Below are positions 35,401 through 45,223 of a stretch of DNA of 64,000 bases, piece after piece. The position numbers and the translations under genes are program-made. Under the pieces are notes generated by a model, which did not search any database, was not told where the DNA came from, and was given only the letters and a program-made list of their open reading frames with translations. Within the stretch, counting starts at the first letter, position 1. Each line of letters starts with the position of its first letter. This DNA is from Calliopum simillimum (Eukaryota > Arthropoda > Insecta > Diptera > Lauxaniidae): assembly GCA_951812925.1 (NCBI GenBank), contig OX638368.1, positions 16,245,187 through 16,309,186 on the forward strand. The letters are read 5' to 3'.

Positions 35401-38400
35401 ATGAGAAATTTCCTCTAAGAGCGATCTACCCTAATGTGTAATCGATGTGTTAATGCGTCATAAATTCGAATATGAAATTATTTTCTTATTTTTGAACCTG
35501 ACCTTTTCTGTTGATATTTTTTGTTTACTTCAAAATACACAAGGTCTTGTTTGAGATTATTAACTCGTATTTGGGGGAAAACAATCAGATAATTCATAGT
35601 AAAAATTCTTTGGAAGTTTTAGTGTAATGTGATTATATATAAATGAAGCAATGTTCTAACAAATTATAAAATCAAGGCAAAAAAACCGCGCTGATAACAG
35701 ATGACAAATCTGTTAATATGACCACACGAAACGCTTCAAGTATCACCAAAACAACTTAATAAGCTAAGCGAAGGTTAAACAGCAAATCACGCTAGAAATT
35801 AGGACAAATAATTACAAAGCTATTAGAACCCGAAGAAAGTCCAAAAGAAACAAATGAAGGATTTAAGGGCAATTTTTAATTTATTCTGAGTGAAATATCA
35901 CTTTAACTTTTGGGTGTTTTTTTAGTAGGTACTTATTAAGGTATAAATTAGGGGCCTGCGCGTTTGCTCAATTGATTATATCCACCAAAACGAGAGTGCG
36001 CATTTTTGATTCGAATGTGAAATCGGTTTTGTTATATGGGTGCGAAACGTGGCTTCTTACTGAACAACTAACGAACAAGCTGCAAGTATTCGTCGACAAA
36101 TGCTTAAGGCGAATACGAAAGATTTGGTGGCCTCGCACTATATCAAATGCCGAGCTACATCAAAAATGCAATCAGAGGGCTATAGCAATCGAGGTCAAGC
36201 TGCGCAAATGGAGATGGATTGGTCACACTCTCCGGAAACCACACAGCGAAGTTTATCGCCAGGCTCTTGAGTGGAATCCACAAGGTAGTAGAGCACGTGG
36301 TAGACCCAAAACCAACTGGAAGAGGTCGCTGGAAAAGGAAATCCGAGGCAAGAGATTAAAGTCATCGCAAGGGATCGTGACAAATGGAGAGATTTCATAT
36401 TGGCCCTATGCTCCTCCTAGGAGTTAAAGGAGAATACATACATACATAAGACATCTAACAGAAGTATTTAATCCAAAAAATTCAAAAATCAAATCTTCAC
36501 TGTACATTGATTTTATTTTGACACTGAAGTACACTGACTTAAGTATCAGTGTCAAAAAAAAACCTGATTCTAACAAATACTTCAGTGCACTGTATTTCAT
36601 ACAAACAAGTCAGTGAAAAACGTGCGAGCAGTAAAATTTTGATATGGAAACACTAGCAAGTTGCATCGCATTGGTAACACAGGATTGTTGTAGCTTTCAT
36701 ACATTTTTTTTCTTCTTTCATTTGCAAGTACATACATATGTATTTTAAGGCACACTCACGCGACATTGAACTGAAGTATTTATTAAATAAAAAGCGGTTA
36801 CAAGACATAGTGTATCTTGAAACGGAATGTCTTTTAATTCATACAAGACGTCTTGTGCAGACGCCTAGTATAATTGATTATCACAAATGGATCAAATTGC
36901 ATCAAGAGGAAATGAAAAATTTACCTTATACCAATTTATCTTAAGTCAATTTAAGCTGTGTTACCATTTGACGCACATATTTTTGTAAGCAATGTAATGT
37001 TGCCCACCCTTTTGGTGCAGATATTACTTAAAATGTTGTGCACAAATTTCAAGACACATAAGTGAACATTAAATTCTAATAAAACACGTAAATTTAAGCT
37101 GATTTGCTTCGAAATTTCCGAAGAAATAAAAAATAATTACGAAAAAAGTTTAAGTAAAAAATTAGACTCTTCACTATACATTAATGCACAATATTGATAT
37201 ATTTTATATGCCTTATTCATTCATTACATGACTGAATGCTTATTGTAAGCAAAACATTTATAAATAGAAAAATTCAATTTACTCTAATTACTTTAATAAA
37301 GCACTAGACTCTATGTAATGGAAATCTTATCGACAGATAACTAATTTTGATCGGAGCAATGGTAGACGACAAAAGCTGAATTTGAATTAAACGTAACGAA
37401 AGTAGAACGGATGCAGAACAATCACATACAGAATCACGACGACGACAATTTCCCCAAGGAATTAACAAGGACAATAAAGCAATAACAATAAACACGAACA
37501 CTATGTGCACCATAACTAACTAAAGTCCCAAAGCAACAAATATGACGCGCAGCTAATGCAATTTTCATATTGATTTTTTTTTTCACGACTATACGCTATT
37601 AATTTGATTTTTTTTAGCGTTTTTATTTGTTTTTTTTTTTTGTATTTTTATTATGAAGCATTTAACACAATTTGATCTAACACCCTTTATAGGTGACGAC
37701 AGAGAGAATCAAATGCACAATACATAAATGGAAAAATGTCATTAGTTATATTTTTGAATGTCATGCCTATAATTGTGGCGACGCAATGCTGTTGATTTTA
37801 AGAAGTGGCAATTGACGAAATGAAAACAAGGTCACCAAAATAAATAAAAAATACAAAATATTCCATATTTTCTTTCTATGCTCACCCATTTGGTACTGAA
37901 ACATTTGCTCCATCGAGTATTGCTTGCGCTAACGCAAAGTCTAAAGCTTCCGCTGCTGTTGTCGCTGCACGCAGCGCATCCCAAATTTCTTTACGCCCAT
38001 CAAATGCAGGTGCTGTATCCCAAAATTCATCACGTTTTGAACGTAATTGTCCTTCAGTCAATGGCACATCGGAGCGCCAACGTATCGTCTCATGGCAGAG
38101 TGGACGATTTTTTCTTGCTGGCCCAAGACCAGGACCTGCGAAAAAAATATAAAATGATTTTAAATAAAGAACATAAACATATGATTGTCCTCAGTATAAA
38201 TAATGAATTTTATAACCTTAATGTTTAAATAAATCTCGATGTCTTTATTTTGACCTTAGAAGACGACTTAAAGGAAAATAGAAGAATATTTCTTATGAAC
38301 ATTACACCCATGAAATATATCGCGCAGTATCAAATTTTGTAGTAGCTTGCACGAAAATAACGTAAATAACTCAATAATCGAGCTACTGGCACCACAGATT

Positions 38401-41400
38401 ATTGAGAGAATAAAAATTTACCGATAATGAACAAAAACGCCAAGGCTTTTTCCTCCTCCTACCCTCTAAAACAAAGGTGGTTTCCAAACTCATTTTTTCT
38501 AATCTAGAGTTCAGGGTAGCGAGGAAAAGATGGTTGTGTTAAAGGAGTAAAAAAATTAATTAAAAATTTATCTTTGCAATAGTGGCAGTGGTTTCTGCGC
38601 TGTGAAATAGCACCCAGTTATATAATGAACTTAAAAAAATGGAATAACGTTAATTTGTATGAAAAAAAAATATGGGCGATAGTCCAGGCTGTAGGGTTTT
38701 ATTTCGTTAAAAATATGGGCGTTATTTAATTTTTTTAAATGAAATCAGGGACACAGTACAAACGAAATAAGGCTCACAAAAAAAAGAAACGAAATAACGC
38801 CTACCTATTGAAATGAAATAAAAACGGAAGGTAGAAAATAACGCCCAAATTATATGGATATAAATTTGGGCTATAGTCATTTTGGAATCAATGATCAAAA
38901 TTGGGGCTTTATTTCGTTTAAAATTTCGGAGCTATTTCGTTTTTATTTTGGGACGCCCAAAAAACGAAATAAGGCCAAAAATAAAATGACGAAATAACGC
39001 CCAAAACAAAAACGAAATAACGCCCACAAAGACGGAAGGAAATAACGTTCAATGAAATAACGCATAAAAAAAAAAACGAAATAACGCCCAAGAAATAAAG
39101 TGACGTAATAACGCCCAAAACAAAAACGAAATAACGTTATTTCATTGGGCGTTGTTTCCTAACGCCTAAGTTAGGGCGATAATCATTTTGGAAACAACGC
39201 CCAAAATTTGGGCATTATTTCTTTTTTTTGTCGTTGAAATAAAAAAACGAAATAACGCCCAAAATTAAAAAGGAAATAACGCTCAAATTAATTTCATACA
39301 AAATAATTTTGGGCGTTATTTCCAAAATGATTACCGCCCAAACTTATATGAGAATAATTTGGGCGTTATTTCGTTTTGTGTTTTAGGGCGTTTTTTTTTT
39401 TTTTGGGCGTTATTTCGTTTTTATTTAGGGCGTTGTTAAGTCATTTTATTTTTTGGGTGTTATTTCGTTTTTTTTTTGCCGTTATTTCGTTTTATTTAAA
39501 AAAATAACGCCCAAATAAAACGAAATAAGGCTCAATTTTTTAGGCGTTATTTCCAAAATAATGATCGCCCAAATTTATATGAAAATAGTTTGGGCGTTAT
39601 CTCGTTTTTGCTTTTGGGCGTTATTACCTAACGTCCACACAAAATATTAAACAACGCCTAAAAACAAAAACGAAATGACGCTTAAACTATTGTCATATAA
39701 ATTTGGGCGATAATCATTTTGGAAATAACGCCCAAATTTTGGGCTTAGTTTTTGGGCGTTATTTCGTTTTTTTATTTTAAACGAAACAACGCCCAAATTA
39801 TTTTCATACAAATAAATTTTGGACGTTATTTTCAAAATGATTAACGCCCAAATTAATTTGGGAGTTTTTTCGTTTTTGGGCATTATTTCATATTTTTTGG
39901 GCGATATTTAGATTTTATTTTGGGCGCTGTTACTTAATTTTTTATTTTTTTTTTTCTTTTGGGCGTTATTTAGTTTTTTTTTTTGCGTTATTTGGTTAAT
40001 TTTTAAAAAACGAAATAACGCCAAAAAAAAACGAAATAAAGCCCAAGTTTTTGCCCAAGTCATAGCCTGGTAAAAAATGGGCTTAAATGAAACCTCTTTA
40101 TCACGATCCTTTGCGATGACTTTAATCTATTTCCACGACTTTCCTACTACTTGGATTCAACTTCAACTTCTTGGACCAACCTTTTCCAGGTGATTCTTTG
40201 CCTACCACGTCTTTTACTGCCTTGTAGATTTCTCTCAAGGAACTGACAGCAGACTTTACTATATCGTTCCCGAATAGAATGACTTATACATCCCCACATG
40301 CGTAGCTTAATATCGGTTGCAACTTAGGTGTAGTTCGGCATTTGAGACGGTGCGATGCAACCGAACCTTAAGTATACGCCTTAAGCACTTGGTAACAAGC
40401 CACGTTTCGCATCCATATTACAAAACCGATTTCACATTTGAAGCAAAAATGTGCACTTTCGTTTTGGTGAAGATAACGGAAGATGACCCTATTTTGTTCA
40501 ATTGAACAAACGCGCCTTTCGCTTCTGATATGCTTGAGTTTGATATACTCTTCTGCTTCACCATTCATGGAGATAATGTCAATGTCATCACTATGTTAAT
40601 TTTGGATGGATTCAGTTTTATGCTTTTAGTCTTGGAATCATTGATTTTCAGGCTGGCCTTTTCACTACGCAGATACCAAGCCAAAATGAGGAGAATGCTT
40701 AGTTTTGTAGATTCGCATGTGAACCAACCCTGATGGTAAAACATAAAATTAGGAAAGACCCTAGCAAAATTTGTCAGTTGGTGGAACTTGAAGGGAGATC
40801 GATGCAGAGGACGACTCATAAAAAGATATTCTAAAAAATAAAATCAAAACTAACTGGCCCAACATAAAATAATGAGCTATAGACCAAAAGACTCTCGGAA
40901 ATAACGCCAGAAAATTTCTGGCATTAATTTTTGGAAATAGTGCCAACGCTAGAAAATTTTTGGAAACAACGCCAGAAAAATCTTCGTACGAAGTTCTGGC
41001 GTTATTTCCATTTTGTTTTGGAAATAAAACCAAAAATTAAGTAGGAAATAACGCCAGAAAAGTTTTTTGCCTTATTTCCAAAACAAAATGGAAATAACGC
41101 CAGAGTTTTGTATGAAGATTTTGCTGGCGTTATTTCCAAAAAATATTCTGGCGTTATTCCCTATGGCGTTATTTCAGGGAGCCAGATCAAAATAGTTCAA
41201 GAATCTTCGTTTAAGCCCTATGATTCTAAGGGATTATAGGATAGGTAGTGGCAGCAGCCGAATAAATGTCTTTCTTGGTCTCCCATGTATTATTTCACTG
41301 CACAAACAAGTTGATGTATTCTCTTCTATGGTGGATTCCTTAAAATGAAACATTTACCAAGAGATCGAATATTGAAGTGTGGTCAATTTTCAGTATTTTC

Positions 41401-41656
41401 AGACGCAAACATAAATTTTACCGATTTTGCATAATAAATTGCACTTGTCATCACATTGGATCTCTTCCCAACCCAACTACAAAAATAATAAAAACTACAT
41501 CTCTTTGGATCCAATAATTAGATTATTTAGGAAAATAGATACTTAACAATCAAGTGAATATGATGACAAACCTGCTGTTGGTGGCCTCGACACACTCGCG
41601 GATGATACGCTCACCGTTTCATTGTCTGTGCTGTGTATACCAATGCATCCACCCAT
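26422..41656 (-). CDS. Ubiquitin domain-containing protein (UBTD1/UBTD2 homologue)
   Basis: Four minus-strand exons, 41656-41572, 38135-37886, 26912-26672 and 26598-26422, join with matching phases (1, 2, 0) into 250 codons plus stop, close to vertebrate UBTD2 (about 234). The N-terminus MGGCIG matches the family start, where Gly2 suggests a myristoylation site (inference). Exon 2 encodes the conserved N-terminal domain ([49 protein letters not shown]). Exon 3 continues with [17 protein letters not shown]. Exons 3-4 carry the C-terminal ubiquitin-like fold ([48 protein letters not shown]). It lacks a terminal Gly-Gly, so it is not a conjugated ubiquitin. Known family members bind ubiquitin-pathway enzymes. 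The tail after the fold is divergent. Introns of 3.4 and 11.0 kb are full of repeats; the last is 73 bp. Confidence 0.95.
27031..27672 (-). mobile_element. Helitron-like non-autonomous repeat, copy 1 (UBTD intron 2)
   Basis: It begins on the plus strand ACTAGCTGGCTCGGTAGCGA and ends AAGCTACATACGGACACCAT...TTTTTATATA. It contains internal units of about 160 bp with AGAGATATAGCATTTT and TATGGGG.GTGCAACCCCC. On the minus strand the end is CTAG, compatible with the CTRR terminus of Helitrons. Family assignment is tentative. Confidence 0.55.
27673..28290 (-). mobile_element. Helitron-like non-autonomous repeat, copy 2, in direct tandem
   Basis: It starts immediately after copy 1 with ACTAGCTGGCCTGGTTGCGA and has the same internal units and the same 3' border. 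The direct tandem arrangement suggests either insertion next to a sibling copy or tandem amplification. Confidence 0.6.
28291..28983. other. Intronic spacer, nothing recognised
   Basis: It contains CCTGGTAT/ATACCAGG in opposite orientation at about 28486 and 28519, which may be a small hairpin. The phrase ATTATTCACGCAAGATATGAA near 28956 recurs in similar form near 62166. No gene. Confidence 0.4.
28984..29770 (-). pseudogene. LINE (Jockey-like) reverse transcriptase 3' relic
   Basis: The minus-strand frame at 29760-29569 reads [16 protein letters not shown]... then [11 protein letters not shown], a typical end of a non-LTR reverse transcriptase palm/thumb. The frame at 29314-29066 reads NVLSGQLKC...[13 protein letters not shown], the usual C-terminal tail of such proteins. 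The reading frame is interrupted between them and the 5' part is missing. The element ends in an AAAT-rich tail (TTTA repeats at 28984-29010 on plus). Confidence 0.7.
29950..30175. mobile_element. Perfect foldback MITE with 15-bp flanking direct repeats
   Basis: Arms at about 29950-30031 and 30067-30145 are essentially perfect complements (CTAATTTTACGAACTTTAG outward), with a loop of about 35 bp. TACTTTATCTATATG occurs at 29935-29949 and again at 30176-30190, either side of the insertion. Confidence 0.8.
30176..30670 (+). mobile_element. Helitron-like repeat, copy 3, opposite orientation
   Basis: It carries the same internal motifs as 27031-28290 (ATATCTCTG, GTAACCCCCATAC) and ends GCCGGGACCGCTAGTG, the complement of the other copies' start. 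The foldback element at 29950 sits at its edge. It is more diverged than the other two copies. Confidence 0.5.
30671..31914. other. UBTD intron 2 interior, nothing recognised
   Basis: It contains short (TTG)n and (TTA)n runs at about 31290-31335. No frame, TIR or repeat I can support. Confidence 0.4.
31915..32570. mobile_element. Foldback MITE, about 650 bp
   Basis: AGCCGTGTTTTTTTTGACGC and the following ATACAATTGTGGATACCTTC at about 32047-32090 are complemented at about 32385-32430. The outer ends share GAAGAATGAA and its complement. The arms are imperfect. The short coding frames on both strands are by-products of the inverted arms. Confidence 0.7.
32571..33639. other. UBTD intron 2 interior, nothing recognised
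   Basis: AT-rich, with no supportable feature. Confidence 0.35.
33640..33995. mobile_element. Foldback MITE related to the 31915 element
   Basis: GAGTGGTTTCAATT...TTTCGAAA at about 33636-33665 is complemented by TTTTCGAAG...AATTGAAACCAC at about 33953-33982. It shares the CGT.CGA.TCACCGTT phrase with the 31915-32570 element, so both belong to one family. Confidence 0.55.
34680..35060 (-). mobile_element. LINE 3'-end remnant with ATT/AAT repeat tail
   Basis: A TTATTATTT microsatellite (34698-34732) is followed by GGATATACAATTCCTTACAG, similar in position and wording to the 3' end of the relic at 28984-29770. No coding sequence survives. Confidence 0.35.
35061..35964. other. UBTD intron 2 interior, nothing recognised
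   Basis: AT-rich with only short frames; no supportable feature. Confidence 0.35.
35965..36450 (+). pseudogene. RTE-type LINE C-terminal fragment
   Basis: About 150 codons (35972-36427) read [51 protein letters not shown] and [10 protein letters not shown], the standard C-terminal end of RTE-family reverse transcriptases. The frame is open but the reverse transcriptase core and endonuclease are missing (5' truncation). After the stop come TACATACATACATA repeats, the expected tail. Two more copies lie at 40085-40820 (minus) and 49990-50305 (plus). Confidence 0.85.
36451..37885. other. UBTD intron 2 interior, nothing recognised
   Basis: It holds several short CACTG/CAGTG inverted phrases at 36510-36620 and an unremarkable 68-codon frame at 36738-36944 with no family resemblance. 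No supported gene. Confidence 0.4.
38650..40080. repeat. Mosaic of GGGCGTTATTTCGTTTTT motifs in both orientations (UBTD intron 1)
   Basis: By my rough count, some 50 exact or near matches of GGGCGTTATTTCG or its complement CGAAATAACGCCC fill about 1.4 kb. They are separated by short A/T runs and the recurring phrases TTTCATA.AAAT and GATAATCATTTTGGAAATA. Orientation changes irregularly, so there is no fixed period. The transcript could form many alternative hairpins. It is neither a CRISPR (no unique spacers) nor a simple microsatellite. No coding sequence. Confidence 0.9.
40085..40820 (-). pseudogene. RTE-type LINE fragment, minus strand
   Basis: On the minus strand, [18 protein letters not shown] is followed by [16 protein letters not shown] and then, after frame breaks, the Gly-Cys-Glu-Thr-Trp region (CCACGTTTCGCATCCATA on plus near 40402). 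The relative of this sequence at 35965-36450 reads the same region in frame. It is inserted between the two halves of the GGGCGTTATT/AACGCCAGAA mosaic. Confidence 0.7.
40890..41180. repeat. Related mosaic: GGAAATAACGCCAGAAAA in both orientations
   Basis: About ten copies of AAATAACGCCAGAA or its complement TTCTGGCGTTATTTCC occur in 290 bp. The core AAATAACGCC is the same as in the 38650-40080 block but is followed by AGAA instead of CAAA, so it is a sister variant. Confidence 0.85.
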
Positions 41657-42349
41657 GTTGTGTGGTGGTGCCTCTTGTGTGTTAAATTCTTGTGCGCCAC
41701 AAAATTTTTTTGTTGTTGATTTTATTAAAAAAATTTCTTATTCCAAATAGTTTTCTTTTGTTAAACTTCAAATTTCTGCTTCCAAATTCGCTTAAAAATA
41801 AATAAAAAAAATGTACTTCTGCTTGCTAATATTCACATTTTTTGCTGCTCTGCTGGCTGCAACGCGCTATACTTTTTTCAAATCGGAATTTTTTGTTTCG
41901 TTAATTTGATATGTATGTTGGTTTTTATTAATATGCACTTTTTATCATATTCCTTTGTAAATTGTTTTTTTCGTTTTATACTTAAATTTTCTTATCCAAA
42001 CATATCCGAAAATAAAAATAATTTTTTTCCGCTGCTTTTGATAAATTTTCCTTTGACAGCTCGCTCGATGCGATATGTCAAAATGGAATGAAACGAAATA
42101 AAGTGATGTTCCTTTTTTCATGTTTCTTGTGACATCATCCGCTGGGATTACATATGAAAATAAGTATTTAGTTCTTTCATTGAACAAAACCGGAAGTGAA
42201 TGCGCTAAGGAAACGGTAAGTGATTTGTAAAACTTTAACCAAAAACAAAAAAAAAAAAATAAAAACAAAATATTAAAAAACTTGGCCTTTTATTTGCAAA
42301 CATAGAATTCGTGAAATAATTTACTAATCAAATAACGTTTACTTAGCAC
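41657..42349. other. Upstream region of the UBTD gene (minus strand)
   Basis: It should hold the 5' untranslated region and promoter. The bases just before the ATG (41657-41700) are free of ATG in frame. The region is AT-rich with no certain TATA box, as is common for housekeeping genes. Confidence 0.4.
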
Positions 42350-43380
42350 TCATGGGTCTTTTGAACTCAATCGTTGGACAATCTCGTTTTGACGATACTT
42401 TAACATCACTTAAGTATCGGCTGAACGATATCGCCTTGCTTGCTTTTTGTCATGGTTGAATTACGAAAATGTCAAAATTTTCTAGTCTTTTGACAGATAG
42501 CAAGGCAAGATCATTGTTATTGAATCATGGCTTTTTGTAAGCAAGCAGCTGTCAAATTCTATCGTCTTGACGCTTGATTTCAGACGATAGCTTATTCGCT
42601 AACTTCTTGCTATCGTCGCCTTAGTCTTTATTAATATATTAATATTTTTGAAATGTTTTGGGCTCGGAATTTAAATATTTTTATAAATGATGATGAAAGT
42701 GAAGAAAAAATTAAATTGTTGCGACAGCGAAGGATTCTCAGGGAGTAATCTGATCCTTTATCTCTTCGTCTTAATTTTACTTTAGCAACTGTAAATATTT
42801 TTTTTTTAAAAAAAACCTAGTTGGGTTTGTTAAGATTTTAATTCTAAAAAGCAATATGCAATCAAAAATGGCTTGTCGGATCTACTTTTGGAGATATAAC
42901 CATCGGAAGATCGAGATATATCTTTTATAAAAATCGGTATAAGTTGGGAACCCCATATAGGATTTTAAAATTACTAAGTCATGTGAAAGGTAGTTTAACA
43001 AGCTATATGATTGGTGCTAAATATTTTTCAATTCGGATCAAAGTTTTCCAGATATGACGATTTTTCAAAAATCCACCCCATTTTTTTCCCCAAAAGACCG
43101 TTATTTTTCCTAAAAAATGTGTTACTAACTAACCTTTAATTTTAATAACCAAATTAGGAAGCCCAAATTATTTCTTTTCTGTCCAAATAATCACAAGAAA
43201 TAAAATTAAATGTCACTTCTGTCAGAAACATATGTTTTCCAGTGGCTTTCAAACTATAGAAAATAGAACGATAGACGATACGATAGCAATGGGTACATAT
43301 GAAACAACCTTTTGATGATATCGTCGGACAGTATCGTTCGAACGATGATCGTTATAAAAGTTACGTGATGAAACCCCAGA
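42350..43380 (+). pseudogene. Probable PIF/Harbinger transposon relic
   Basis: A frame starting at 42653 reads MFWARNLNIFI...EEKIKLLRQRRILRE, stop, SDPLSL, which resembles the N-terminus of Harbinger (HARBI1-like) transposases, where RR.LR...DPF is typical. An in-frame stop breaks it and no catalytic region remains. CGATA..G.CGAACGATATC phrases at about 42415-42432 have inverted counterparts at about 43315-43340, suggesting degenerate inverted ends. Confidence 0.4.
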
Positions 43381-43385
43381 GGCTG

Positions 43386-43507
43386 AATCGCCACATCAGT
43401 GAACGTACAGTTCGTGACGTAAAATCATGTATTTAGCTATGCAAAATACATGTGAAACACATGATTGTACGTCACGAATTGTACGTTCACGGATGCGGCG
43501 ATTCGAC
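43386..43507. repeat. Long hairpin, about 48-bp arms
   Basis: GAATCGCC.CATC.GTGAACGTACA..TCGTGACGTA.AATCATGT is complemented by ACATGAT..TACGTCACGA.TTGTACGTTCAC.GATG.GGCGATTC, with a loop of about 25 bp. It is probably a small MITE. Confidence 0.75.
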
Positions 43508-43687
43508 TCCAGTTTTTCTTTGCCAAGTTATTCACTGAGGTCCTAATATACAAAAAAAGTATTTTTTTAAATAGAACAACGTGCAGAAACGTGCAAAAAT
43601 TCTGAAAAAATTCAGATGTATTTTATTCCCTGGTCTATGCTAAATATTTAAGGAAAAAAAAAATTTTAAAAATGTTTACTAGTTGCT

Positions 43688-43850
43688 AAGTTAGGTTAGG
43701 TTAGTGTGGCGGTTTAGCGATGCAAGCTAAAAACCTTAAGTAGCACTAAAAGTGGCATTTTACGTAATACCACGAGTGTGATGCGACAGACTGGTATAGG
43801 TGGTTGTGGAAAATTGCATTACATAACTAACGATATTTATAACTAAAGGG
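43688..43850 (-). mobile_element. 3' end of an RNase H-bearing LINE, TTAGG-type tail
   Basis: TTAGTGTGGCGGTTTAGCGA and the following GCAA.CTAAAAACCTTA match 52738-52790, the 3' end of the LINE at 52738-53760. On the minus strand this copy ends CCACACTAACCTAACCTAAC, that is, a short run of the CCTAA pentamer. Confidence 0.7.
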
Positions 43851-43856
43851 TGATCC

Positions 43857-44325
43857 AATAAGAGCTTGCTACTTTGTTTTCTAAATAAAATTCATTAAAA
43901 TCAATATATTGATGCAAATCTTTATTTGGAATGATAGTTCGGTACCTACAACTCAATGTTTAAAAATTATTTCGTTCAAATGTTGCCCACGACTAGCTCT
44001 TAAATGGTTCATTCCGTGGGTGCAATTTTTGACCACTCTTTTGAGCATATCGGCTGGTATTAATTGAATAACACCAGTTATGTTGGTTTCCAAAGCGTCA
44101 ATAGTTTCAGATTTGTCGACATAAACAAGTGATTTTTAACATATCCCAAAATAAAGTAATCCAATGGCGTCAAATCGTGATTTTGGTGGTCAATTAACAG
44201 AAGCATTTCTTGAGATGATGTTTTCATTGAACGTTTCCCTCAATAAAGCGATTGTTTTTTCCAGCTCGTCGGCTGAGTATTATTTTGCCGTAAACGCCAC
44301 TTCAATATGAACAGCATAGTTTTAG
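43857..44325 (-). pseudogene. Mariner-like transposase C-terminal relic
   Basis: Minus-strand translation across several frames gives ADELEKTIALLRETF, ISRNASVN, PPKS, LTPLDYF, SLVYVDKSETIDALE, DMLKRVVKNCTHGMNHL and SRGQHLNEIIFKH. This is the C-terminal part of a common insect mariner-type transposase. Frameshifts and stops, including a Trp-to-stop in the NWPPKS motif, break it. The terminal AAGGGTGATCCAATAAGAGC at 43856 is the probable inverted-repeat end; the other end is lost. Confidence 0.75.
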
Positions 44326-44451
44326 GTTATGTGCATTGCACGCGCCTTTAGAAAAACGCCTGCAACGGTTCTAACGTTAAGACGCACGCGAACGACCACA
44401 CACGAAAACACGTCTGTACACGACCACGGACAAAACGAAAGACCAGGAGTA

Positions 44452-45223
44452 ATGCTGGAATTAGCCAAAAAGTAGCGTTTCGTAATGTAACGTCACGGTT
44501 GCTTGTCAATGTAGCTTCGATTAGTGAAAACGGTAGGCAACGTTCGAAATGTCACCTTACAACTTAAAAATTACTTGAAAAATTCCAGTTTTTGTAAACA
44601 AACATCCATTGTCATACTTATTTTAATTAATTTGTTCAAAAAATTCCATCCCTAATATGCAAATTTAATATATTTTATCTAACAACGTAGCGCGACGTTT
44701 GAAAATCTAATTTCAACAGGTCTCAACGTTGCGTACCGCTACTTTACGATTTCACTAATCACTTACACGCTTCTGCCATTTGATAGATTTTGACAGAAGT
44801 CACTTTACGAAACGCTACTTCTTGGCTAATTCCAGCATAATGGTACAATTAGCCAAGAAGTAGCGTTTCGTTACGTGACGTCTGTCAAAATCTATCAAAT
44901 GGCGGAAGCGTATAAGAGATTAGTGAAATCGTAAAGTAGCGGTACGCAACGTTGAGACCTGTTGAAATTAGATTTTCAAACGTCGTGCTACGTTGTTAGA
45001 TAAAATAAACTAAATTTGGATGTTATAAATGGAATTTTTTGAACAAATTGATTAAAATAAGTATTATGGATGCTTGTTTACAAAAACTGGAATTTTTCAA
45101 GTAATTTTTAAGTTGTAAGGTGACATTTCGAACGTTTCCTACCGTTTTCACTAATCGATGCTACGTTGACAAGCAACCGTGACATTACGTTACGAAACGC
45201 TACTTCTTGGCTAATTCCAGCAT
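44452..45223. mobile_element. Two copies of one MITE in inverted arrangement (770-bp palindrome)
   Basis: Copy A (44452-44837) starts ATGCTGGAATTAGCC and ends GGCTAATTCCAGCAT. Copy B (about 44846-45223) is the same element reversed. Each has TIRs of about 40 bp (TTAGCCAA.AAGTAGCGTTTCG). They differ by scattered substitutions such as CTTCTGCC versus CTTCCGCC, so they are separate insertions or an old duplication. Confidence 0.85.

Noticed and set aside
36738..36944. 68-codon plus frame
   Set aside because: It lies in an intron of the UBTD gene, with no homology or signals.
38650..40080. CRISPR-like array
   Set aside because: Orientation is mixed, spacing irregular, spacers are not unique, and it lies in a eukaryotic intron.
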